Shown piece after piece: positions 3,372-9,013 of a DNA stretch of 9,013 bases. Numbering within the stretch: the first letter of the stretch is position 1; each line of letters begins with the position of its first letter. Made by a program: the position numbers and the translations under genes. The DNA is from Propionibacteriaceae bacterium (GTDB taxonomy: Bacteria > Actinomycetota > Actinomycetes > Propionibacteriales > Propionibacteriaceae). Under the pieces are notes generated by a model. That model was not told where the DNA came from. It made no database searches and saw only the letters and a program-made list of their open reading frames with translations. The stretch spans positions 1 to 9,013 of the forward strand of contig JAIRKB010000154.1 of assembly GCA_031260385.1 (NCBI GenBank), given 5' to 3'.

Positions 3372-6314
3372 GTGGTCGGGCAACCTCAAGTATCGTCTAG
3401 CGATTTATTAGACCATGTCGTCGGTGAACTTCGCGATATCGCTGCGCGTCGGCCCGCGAACTCCCCCGTACGGTGGTCAGATCACCTGCGGATTACCAGA
3501 GCGGCGAGCCTAAATGGTTGCGACACCACCAAGGAAAGTCTGTCTCAATACCTTCTCGACCAGATCGAAAGAGTCGATAAGACCCATCCCGACCAGGCTG
3601 ACAGCTGGAAAAAGCTACTAGGAACACTGATCAATCTTTCTGGTACCGGCTTCGACCCCAGGGGGTTGACCGCCAGAATCGAAAGCTTTAGGATCTCCGG
3701 GGACTTCGCCGTCGCTATCGGCAGTTCGAGTTCAAAATCAACGAAGTTTAGAACCAAGATCACCGATGACGCCTTGCGCCTTCTAGCCACAGCGATCTGT
3801 GGATCCGCCGTCTCCACTGCCCCACACGATTTGGGGAAGGCGTCGTCTGACACTGGGGATTTACACAAGCGTCTTCTAGCCAAGATTGGTGCCCCGCCGA
3901 TTCCTCTCCGCCGACTAACCTCGGCTTTTTTATTGACCGAACACCCCTTCACGATTGGTCCGCTCCGTTTCCAACTGGCGGTTGATACCACTACAGCCGC
4001 AGAATTCGCGGCGGCCTCCGAACTATCTGGGCTCCCTGAACGGGCCCAAGCTACCACCGCGTTGACCTTGCGGTGCGTCCCAGCCCCGAACGCTCCCCCA
4101 GTAGCAGCCGGAGAGTTTACACACCTGGTCGCTCAGTACGGACTACTGCTGAGCCCCGAAGAGGTTGCCGCTGTTGTGACTGGGAAGGTTTCAATTAAGG
4201 ACATCATCGCGGTTAAGCTATTTCGCGGTGTCTGTGAGAAGCGCCCTTATCAAGATTTTTGTGTTGAGCTAGATCTTCTGAGCGCCCCGCTAGCCGAGCG
4301 GTGGCCAAACCCGATTCAGACTCTAGGACCGGATGATGTGCGTCCGGACACCGCCGAAATTGTCCATCCTCGTAAACAAGATATCCTGCGAGGAATTGAG
4401 TTTCGGGAGCACCAGCTTGTTGTCGGGACAATGGCATGCGGAAAATCGACCTTGATCCGCAGCCTGGCTAGGCAGCTGGTTATCAACAACAAGGTTCGGT
4501 TCCTTGACTTCCATAACAATGCCGTTGGTTCGCCGATGATCGCGCGGACGCTACTGTTCGATCGTTCTAACTCGGTATTCCTCGTCGACAACCTTCAGAG
4601 CTACCCTAGTGGTGCTGACCTGGTGATTGCTTCGCTAGCGATCCGCAACGACATCGGTGAATCTTGGTATCGTATGCCAGCCGTAGCAGCGACTGTCACC
4701 CCTGAGCTGGCCGATGCGAATACCCACGATGTTGCCAAGCACCTCGTGGTCAGGCAGATCGACCCACGCGCAATCGCCGGGGCCTTGCTTCAACGCGACG
4801 TCCCTTGGTTGAATGAGAAGAAAGCCCAGCGAGTCTTGCGGGTGTTCGGAGGCGACCTGAGGCTCCTGTCTCGAGCGATCAGCATGTTGCGGGATGGTAA
4901 GGCCAATGGCACAACGACGACCATCGCGGATCTCATGCGCGGAGTTTGTGACTGGTTCATCAAGGATATTCGGGCAGCAGTGGCTGATACCGACGGAATC
5001 ATGCTGGTGCTAGTCGTACTATCGTCCCTCGGGGAGCATGACCTGCCGGTGTCTAAGGCCTTTGTTCAGACTCTGATCCCCAACGGCAAAGCTTTGCTGG
5101 ACACCCTCATCGCCGAGGGGCTCGTTTACGAGTACGGATTCCAGGTTCGTCTCGCACCAAAACCAACCTGCGAGATCACCGCTCGCTGTCTTTGCGAGGC
5201 GGGGTGGTACGGGCGCCTATTCGAACTTACCGGATTAGGGTCGAGCGCCGACATAGTTTCACGCTGTGCCGAGGAACAGTCTGCCGCCGATGTCGTAGTG
5301 ATGCTGAATACCCTCATCGCTGAGGTTGAACCGGCGGCGTCTGAACAAGGCCTGCCGAGTCTGTGGAAGTCATACCGTGAGCTAGCAGACAGACTTCAAT
5401 ATCAGCAGGAGCGGGATGCCACCTGGGGGAACAATCCTTCGTCATGTATGTACGCTTGCCAGGCGTTCGGAGTCATGGGCATGCCTAACCAGGCGCGCGA
5501 TAGTTTGCGGTTTCTGAGGGAGATCTACTCCGTCGTCGACGGGCACTTCACGATATGCCTAGACAATCTGACTACCAAAGCCGACAACGCCGAGATCGGG
5601 CGACGGATGGCGAAGGAACAGCCCGAGGTGGCCGTAGACCTTGAGCGTTTCCATACAACCTGGCTTGCGGGAGTGTGCTTGTCGGCTGAGGCGGCGGCTG
5701 GTGATCGGAAACGGATCTCAGCGCTCGCCAATGCGATCATTGCTCAGGCCCTTCCATCCGGTGGCTTCTACCCAGAGCGGATCCCCTGGGTGACAGCCCG
5801 AATGCTGCGAGCCCTTGGTGTCGCTGGCTACTCCGGGCATCGGCAGGTTCGCCGGGCGAGTGAATGGCTGCTCAATCAGTGTGTGGCCAGTAACGGCCAG
5901 GAGAAGGATCATTGGGTAGCTGGCACAGGAGGTTGGAACTCGGATGCTGAGACGACTGCGATGGCGATCATGGGGCTTATGGCGGTCGGCCATGGCATCA
6001 ATGATCCGCGATTACGCGGGCCGCGAGCCTATCTTCGCGCCGAGCAGGCTCAATGGGAGATAAAGCAGGCTAGTCCAATCGACACTGCTCTAGCGGTTCG
6101 GGCGTTACTAGCTTTGGGTGAGCCATGGAGTAGTGTCGCACAGTCAACAATCGATCTTGCTAAACGGGCGGTTGAAAAAACTCTGTGGGATTCCGTTTCA
6201 AAGTCTGCTGCTGAGACCCTCGAACAATCGAGTCAGGCAGCTCAGGTGGCTGCTGACCTAATTCGGATCATCCTTCAAAGGCCCGGCGCGGTTGTCAGGG
6301 GGCTAATTGACTAA
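3372..6314 (+). CDS. STAND-type P-loop NTPase with C-terminal alpha/alpha-toroid (terpene-cyclase-like) domain
   Basis: I chose GTG 3372 because AAGGGGTGAT (3357-3366) is then a well-spaced ribosome site. TTG 3366 is the alternative and adds two residues. The product is about 980 residues. Residues 1-340 match nothing I recognise and may hold an effector or adaptor. Walker A is GTMACGKS at 352-359. Walker B is SVFLVDN with Asp406. FGGDLRLLSRAISML (492-506) resembles the STAND/AP-ATPase segment after the sensor region. Residues about 540-610 read as a winged helix (VLSSLGEHDLPVSKAF, LLDTLIAEGLVYEYG). From about 690 to 950 helical-pair repeats recur: SGGFYPERIPWVTARML near 797, GTGGWNSDAETTAMAIM near 853, SPIDTALAVRALLALG near 901. 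This matches the toroid fold of squalene cyclases and prenyltransferases, but the catalytic DxDD is absent, so enzyme activity is unlikely. The plan, switch plus repeat sensor, suggests an NLR-like defence or signalling protein. It lacks a signal peptide and is probably cytoplasmic. Confidence 0.85.
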   Translation: MVGQPQVSSSDLLDHVVGELRDIAARRPANSPVRWSDHLRITRAASLNGCDTTKESLSQYLLDQIERVDKTHPDQADSWKKLLGTLINLSGTGFDPRGLTARIESFRISGDFAVAIGSSSSKSTKFRTKITDDALRLLATAICGSAVSTAPHDLGKASSDTGDLHKRLLAKIGAPPIPLRRLTSAFLLTEHPFTIGPLRFQLAVDTTTAAEFAAASELSGLPERAQATTALTLRCVPAPNAPPVAAGEFTHLVAQYGLLLSPEEVAAVVTGKVSIKDIIAVKLFRGVCEKRPYQDFCVELDLLSAPLAERWPNPIQTLGPDDVRPDTAEIVHPRKQDILRGIEFREHQLVVGTMACGKSTLIRSLARQLVINNKVRFLDFHNNAVGSPMIARTLLFDRSNSVFLVDNLQSYPSGADLVIASLAIRNDIGESWYRMPAVAATVTPELADANTHDVAKHLVVRQIDPRAIAGALLQRDVPWLNEKKAQRVLRVFGGDLRLLSRAISMLRDGKANGTTTTIADLMRGVCDWFIKDIRAAVADTDGIMLVLVVLSSLGEHDLPVSKAFVQTLIPNGKALLDTLIAEGLVYEYGFQVRLAPKPTCEITARCLCEAGWYGRLFELTGLGSSADIVSRCAEEQSAADVVVMLNTLIAEVEPAASEQGLPSLWKSYRELADRLQYQQERDATWGNNPSSCMYACQAFGVMGMPNQARDSLRFLREIYSVVDGHFTICLDNLTTKADNAEIGRRMAKEQPEVAVDLERFHTTWLAGVCLSAEAAAGDRKRISALANAIIAQALPSGGFYPERIPWVTARMLRALGVAGYSGHRQVRRASEWLLNQCVASNGQEKDHWVAGTGGWNSDAETTAMAIMGLMAVGHGINDPRLRGPRAYLRAEQAQWEIKQASPIDTALAVRALLALGEPWSSVAQSTIDLAKRAVEKTLWDSVSKSAAETLEQSSQAAQVAADLIRIILQRPGAVVRGLID

Positions 6315-6330
6315 GTGGGTGCCTGACTTA
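6312..6330. other. Dyad joining the two convergent stop codons
   Basis: TAAGT (6312-6316) and ACTTA (6326-6330) are complementary and carry the stop codons of the NTPase and methyltransferase genes respectively. The stem is only five bases, so it is at best a weak bidirectional 3'-end signal. Confidence 0.25.
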
Positions 6331-7248
6331 AGGAAGGTCTCGCTTTGACAGTTCCAACCGCAGATAACGGGTGCGCTCAAGTTGCCCTGGCACATCGTCT
6401 TCTTCAGCCGAGAGAACGTGGAAGTATTTTTGCACTCGGTCAAGAACCTCTTTACTTGACCCCAGAGAATGGCTGACCATACTGGTGGCGAAAGTAAGGG
6501 CGCGGTCGAACATTTCACCGGGGCTGATTGGAGCCTTGTCGCCTAGAGCCTCCATCGCCGCTTGTGCTCGTAGGGCATAGAGCTCGGCCTTGAGCCCGCT
6601 ATCGTCGGTCGATTGCGGGTGGTGGACTCTCACCGTTGTGACTACCCGACCGTGGTCACTGAGTAGACGGTTCCAGCATTTAAGGACTTTATCGACCATA
6701 TCGTCAGTGAATCGCGTGAGAAATGCGTCTGACGTAATCAGATCGAAAGAGCCTGAGTAGTCTTCCCAGTGCTCACAGATATTGGAGGCAGTCGTGGCGA
6801 TCTCCACTCCATGGCGTTCCGCGAACCATTTACAGGACTCCAATGGCGTCTGGCATAGGTCGGTGACGGTAATTGCGACATCGGGGAACCAAGCGGAGGC
6901 ACGAAGAATGTGGGCGAGTAGACAATAGTCAGCCGTGCCAGAGATCAGCACGCTACGGCAACCGGTCTCAAAGGCATCGTTGAAGGCAGTCTCGTAGAAG
7001 TACGAATGCCAGGATGGCGTCGCGACCATATCGAGCATGCGCAGGTATTGCCAAGTGCCGTGATACCACGAGCAGTCCTCGGGGTCGACATGGTCGCTGG
7101 TGCAAAAGACTGCTGCGCGAGAACTGAACATGGGGGCACTCTCACTCAAGAAAGTCTTGGAGTTGTCAATGACATTCAAAGCGAGTTCTAGCTGGTCTAC
7201 CCTAGGAGCGGGGCCTAATATGCCTACGAAGGTGTCAACGCTGGTCAC
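6328..7248 (-). CDS. Class I SAM-dependent methyltransferase-like protein (306 aa)
   Basis: The start is GTG 7248, with GAGGAGGT (7258-7265) nine bases upstream. The protein shows a Rossmann methyltransferase plan. A possible motif I is SVLISGTADY (99-108), where the usual ExGxGxG is replaced by SGTADY. VTITVTD-type strand 2 ends at acidic Asp130 (TVTDLC), and FDLITSDAFL (168-177) is the motif IV position. HGRVVTTVRV (199-208) is strand 5. Residues 1-95 form an unassigned helical extension with SWYHGTWQYLR and PSWHSYFYE, perhaps the substrate-recognition part. The substrate cannot be told; small molecule or protein is more likely than DNA, since no NPPY-type motif is seen. It converges on the STAND NTPase gene with only 13 bases between the stops, which hints at a joint cassette although the genes cannot share a transcript start. 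The relaxed motif I leaves open that it binds but does not turn over SAM. Confidence 0.75.
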   Translation of the reverse strand: MTSVDTFVGILGPAPRVDQLELALNVIDNSKTFLSESAPMFSSRAAVFCTSDHVDPEDCSWYHGTWQYLRMLDMVATPSWHSYFYETAFNDAFETGCRSVLISGTADYCLLAHILRASAWFPDVAITVTDLCQTPLESCKWFAERHGVEIATTASNICEHWEDYSGSFDLITSDAFLTRFTDDMVDKVLKCWNRLLSDHGRVVTTVRVHHPQSTDDSGLKAELYALRAQAAMEALGDKAPISPGEMFDRALTFATSMVSHSLGSSKEVLDRVQKYFHVLSAEEDDVPGQLERTRYLRLELSKRDLP

Positions 7249-7312
7249 CGGTTTTTTACCTCCTCAGGTAATCCCGCATGGTGCAAGCCCGAGGGCTAAG
7301 CTCATAGTATCT

Positions 7313-7328
7313 CATGACTAGCATCATG
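7313..7328. promoter_or_regulatory. Possible operator upstream of the methyltransferase gene
   Basis: CATGACTAGCATCATG is a CATGA-N6-TCATG inverted repeat about 65 bases upstream of the GTG start. On the minus strand it lies immediately before TACTAT, a possible -10, with no clear -35. Chance cannot be excluded. Confidence 0.25.
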
Positions 7329-7378
7329 AAAGCTATTCTTGGTTTGACTCACCCATAATGACTTCAAAACTGCGAATT

Positions 7379-7405
7379 TTGTCTCCCGCTTGGGCGTGGT
7401 AACCT
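7379..7405 (+). promoter_or_regulatory. Promoter for the cysteine leader and metY operon
   Basis: TTGTCT (7379-7384) and TAACCT (7400-7405, fitting TANNNT) are 15 bases apart. The leader ATG begins seven bases after the -10, exactly where transcription would start, so the leader mRNA would be leaderless. This fits actinobacterial promoters, which often need only the -10. Confidence 0.5.
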
Positions 7406-7411
7406 GGTGGC

Positions 7412-7480
7412 ATGACTCATCGAGATCTCTTGTTCGGCGCATTGGGTGGCGCTGTCTCGATGTGTTGTCGAATGCTCTAA
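7412..7480 (+). CDS. 22-residue cysteine leader peptide upstream of metY
   Basis: ATG 7412 opens a 22-codon frame beginning MTHRDLLFG and ending SMCCRML before TAA at 7478-7480. Two adjacent TGT codons (7463-7468) sit near the end and are followed by Arg. No ribosome site precedes it, but the promoter places the transcript start on the ATG, so leaderless translation is expected. Leaderless short ORFs with consecutive cysteine codons upstream of sulfur-assimilation genes act as cysteine-responsive attenuators in mycobacteria (known). Here the gene downstream is a sulfhydrylase followed by cysteine synthase, matching that logic. When Cys-tRNA is short, a ribosome paused at the Cys codons would change folding of the 98-base spacer and raise metY-cysK expression. 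The mechanism is inferred; the ORF, Cys pair and position are seen. It is too short for gene finders. Confidence 0.6.
   Translation: MTHRDLLFGALGGAVSMCCRML
7418..7462 (+). promoter_or_regulatory. Hairpin inside the leader ORF ending at the Cys codons
   Basis: CATCGAGA (7418-7425) pairs with TCTCGATG (7455-7462), eight perfect base pairs, with an inner GCGC/GCGC stem (7437-7440 with 7449-7452). The 3' arm stops one base before the first Cys codon at 7463. A ribosome paused there would have this arm in its footprint and keep the stem open, so it may be the switch element. Confidence 0.45.
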
Positions 7481-7578
7481 GGGTGGCGTAATCCTCCACA
7501 TCCCTTGATTGGGTCTGTTTGCGCTATCCTGCCCCAAAATCACACTAGAATTCGACCAGTTATGCAATAAGGAACACC

Positions 7579-8871
7579 ATGACATACCATCCTGACACCC
7601 TAGCCGTACACGCCGGTCAAGAGACCCCTGATCCGGCCACAAACGCCCGCGCTGTGCCGATTTATCAGACGGCGGCTTATCTATTTGACTCGACTGAGCA
7701 TGCAGCTGACTTGTTCGCCCTTCGTACTCCCGGAAACATCTACTCCCGGATGGCCAACCCAACCCAAGCCGTTTTTGAGGCGCGGATTAGCGCTCTCGAA
7801 GGCGGAGTTGGGGCGCTGGCGACGGCGTCCGGTGCGGCGGCGGTGACCTACGCGGTTCTTAACCTGGTTTTCGCTGGCGATAATATCGTGGCCTTATCCA
7901 CCCTGTACGGCGGGACGTACGCCTTGTTCGCTAACACTCTGCGGCAATTTGGGATCGAAGCTCGTTTTGTTGATCCGACCCGACCCCAAGACCTCGCTCG
8001 GCACGTCGATGCAAAGACCAAGCTGGTCTTTGGTGAGTCGATCGGAAATCCGTCGGGAAACGTTATCGACCTCGACGCCTGGGGTGCCGCCGCCCACAGT
8101 CTCGGCCTACCGCTGCTGATCGACAACACCGTTCCCACCCCGCTGCTAGCGCAGATTTTTGATCATGGCGCCGATATCTCGATCCACTCAGCGACTAAAT
8201 ACATTGGTGGGCATGGGGCCACCATGGGTGGAGTGATCGTCGACTCTGGTCGCTTCGACTGGTCGGCGCAGTCTGATCGGTTCCCGGGGCTTACCAAACC
8301 CGATGCCGCTTACCATGACACCATTTGGACCGAGTTGGCGGGCGATGCCGCTTATGTCGCTCGGGCCCGGGGGGTCCTGATGCGTAACACCGGCGCCACG
8401 ATCGCGCCGATAAACGCTTGGCTGCTCATCCAGGGCCTGGAGACCTTGCCGTTGCGCATCGAGCGCCACTCGTCGAATGCCTTAGCCGTTGCCCAGCACC
8501 TCGAGAACCACCCCGATGTGGCATGGGTGAACTATCCCGGTCTGGACTCCTCACCGGATAAGGCGGTTGCCGATCGGGTGTTGACTGGCCGGGGCTATGG
8601 CGGGCTGCTTAGCTTCGGGTTGAAGGCTGGGCGTGCTGCTGGAGCGAAGTTCATCGAGTCTTTGGAGCTGTTCTCGCATCTGGCGAATATCGGCGATGCC
8701 AAGTCCCTGGCTATCCATCCGGCGACGACGACTCACTCACAGTTGAAGGACGATGAGCTGATCATCGCCGGAGTGAAGCCAGAGTCGGTCCGGTTGTCGA
8801 TTGGGATTGAGTACGTTGCCGATCTGATCGCCGATCTTGATCAGGGTCTCGCCAAGTCGCGGGGTGCCTGA
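7579..8871 (+). CDS. metY: O-acetylhomoserine sulfhydrylase (aminocarboxypropyltransferase)
   Basis: A 430-residue PLP-dependent enzyme of the Cys/Met metabolism family, of normal length for MetY. It joins sulfide to O-acetyl-L-homoserine to give homocysteine in direct-sulfhydrylation methionine synthesis, in the cytoplasm. Conserved blocks in order: YSRMANPTQAVFEARISALE, STLYGGTYALF, ESIGNPSGNVIDL, LLIDNTVPTP, and HSATKYIGGHG with PLP lysine Lys207. Later come GLETLPLRIERHS, SLELFSHLANIGDAKSL and HPATTTHSQL. The long insert after the PLP lysine (FDWSAQSDRFPGLTKPDAAYHD) separates MetY from the shorter MetB and MetC. The start is ATG 7579 behind AAGGAA (7569-7574). It follows the cysteine leader ORF by 98 bases and its TGA overlaps the next ATG (TGATG), so the two are translationally coupled. 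Activity on O-acetylserine as a side reaction is possible. Confidence 0.95.
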   Translation: MTYHPDTLAVHAGQETPDPATNARAVPIYQTAAYLFDSTEHAADLFALRTPGNIYSRMANPTQAVFEARISALEGGVGALATASGAAAVTYAVLNLVFAGDNIVALSTLYGGTYALFANTLRQFGIEARFVDPTRPQDLARHVDAKTKLVFGESIGNPSGNVIDLDAWGAAAHSLGLPLLIDNTVPTPLLAQIFDHGADISIHSATKYIGGHGATMGGVIVDSGRFDWSAQSDRFPGLTKPDAAYHDTIWTELAGDAAYVARARGVLMRNTGATIAPINAWLLIQGLETLPLRIERHSSNALAVAQHLENHPDVAWVNYPGLDSSPDKAVADRVLTGRGYGGLLSFGLKAGRAAGAKFIESLELFSHLANIGDAKSLAIHPATTTHSQLKDDELIIAGVKPESVRLSIGIEYVADLIADLDQGLAKSRGA

Positions 8872-9013
8872 TGGCTTACTTTGCCGATCTCACCGAGGCT
8901 GTTGGTCGTACACCCCTAGTGCGGGTCAACCGCTTGGTCACACCAAGCGACAGTCTCGTGCTGGCAAAACTGGAGTTCTACAACCCCGCCGGATCGGTTA
9001 AGGATCGCCTGGG
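8871..9013 (+). CDS. cysK: Cysteine synthase (O-acetylserine sulfhydrylase), 5' part
   Basis: Only the first 47 codons lie in the window. ATG 8871 shares its A with the metY stop codon, and GGGGTG (8861-8866) four bases upstream serves as ribosome site. The N-terminus has the fold-type II pattern: GRTPLVRVNRL at 12-22, then AKLEFYNPAGSVKDR at 32-46 with Lys44 as the expected PLP lysine. The enzyme would convert O-acetylserine and sulfide to cysteine. The EFYNPAGSVKDR block fits CysK/CysM as well as a cystathionine beta-synthase, and without the C-terminal part the three cannot be separated. CysK is favoured because its operon partner is a sulfhydrylase rather than MetB. Operon placement puts it under the same cysteine leader. 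Confidence 0.8.
   Translation, partial: MAYFADLTEAVGRTPLVRVNRLVTPSDSLVLAKLEFYNPAGSVKDRL

Noticed and set aside
3545..4057. 170-codon minus ORF
   Set aside because: Antisense to the NTPase frame, with repetitive Ser/Arg/Val composition and no start signal worth noting.
5430..6250. The toroid region as an active terpene cyclase or prenyltransferase
   Set aside because: No DxDD or equivalent catalytic aspartates are visible, and the domain is attached to a STAND switch, so a binding role is more likely.
7381..7578. SAM-I or SAM-IV riboswitch ahead of metY
   Set aside because: The conserved AGAG/GGGA core and the multi-stem pattern are not present; the Cys leader ORF explains the region better.

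Overview
The window looks like chromosomal DNA from a moderately high-GC actinobacterium. The signs are a GC-rich coding bias, GTG/TTG starts, a CRP/GlxR-type operator, a lipoprotein of the PstS type, a tRNA-Leu gene with an encoded CCA end, and an apparently leaderless cysteine leader peptide of the kind known from mycobacteria. The genus cannot be fixed from sequence alone.

Layout. (1) Positions 1-1706, minus strand: the start and about 568 codons of a lipoprotein that joins a PstS-type solute-binding domain to a C-terminal region resembling the RsiV/DUF3298 domain. It runs off the left edge. Its promoter carries a good CRP/GlxR-type site. (2) 1707-2656 has no convincing gene. It holds a 427-bp MITE-like structure with 34-bp perfect inverted repeats that are themselves hairpins, a cluster of short internal repeats, a weak small ORF, and two strong hairpins, one of which is the probable terminator of the next gene. 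(3) 2657-2742, minus: tRNA-Leu(CAG). (4) 2845-3114, minus: an unrecognised 89-residue helical protein. (5) 3115-3371: a divergent control region dense in TGTCA/TGACA dyads. (6) 3372-6314, plus: a 980-residue STAND-type P-loop NTPase (Walker A, Walker B, winged helix) whose C-terminal third looks like an alpha/alpha-toroid of the terpene-cyclase/prenyltransferase fold. (7) 6328-7248, minus: a class I SAM-dependent methyltransferase-like protein, convergent with the NTPase gene and only 13 bp from it. (8) 7249-7578: a control region with a promoter placed for leaderless transcription of a 22-codon leader ORF ending in Cys-Cys-Arg. (9) 7579-8871, plus: metY (O-acetylhomoserine sulfhydrylase), followed with a one-base stop/start overlap by (10) a cysteine synthase gene that runs off the right edge.

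How the parts work together. The metY-cysK pair is a sulfur-assimilation operon, probably tuned by cysteine supply through the leader ORF. The cassette between the tRNA gene and the leader (small protein, STAND-toroid NTPase, methyltransferase) is accessory in character. The NTPase has the three-part plan of NLR-like defence or signalling proteins: an unassigned N-terminal region as possible effector, an NTPase switch, and a repeat domain as possible sensor. It is the best candidate here for an undescribed system. The defence role is inference from architecture and context, not something the sequence proves.
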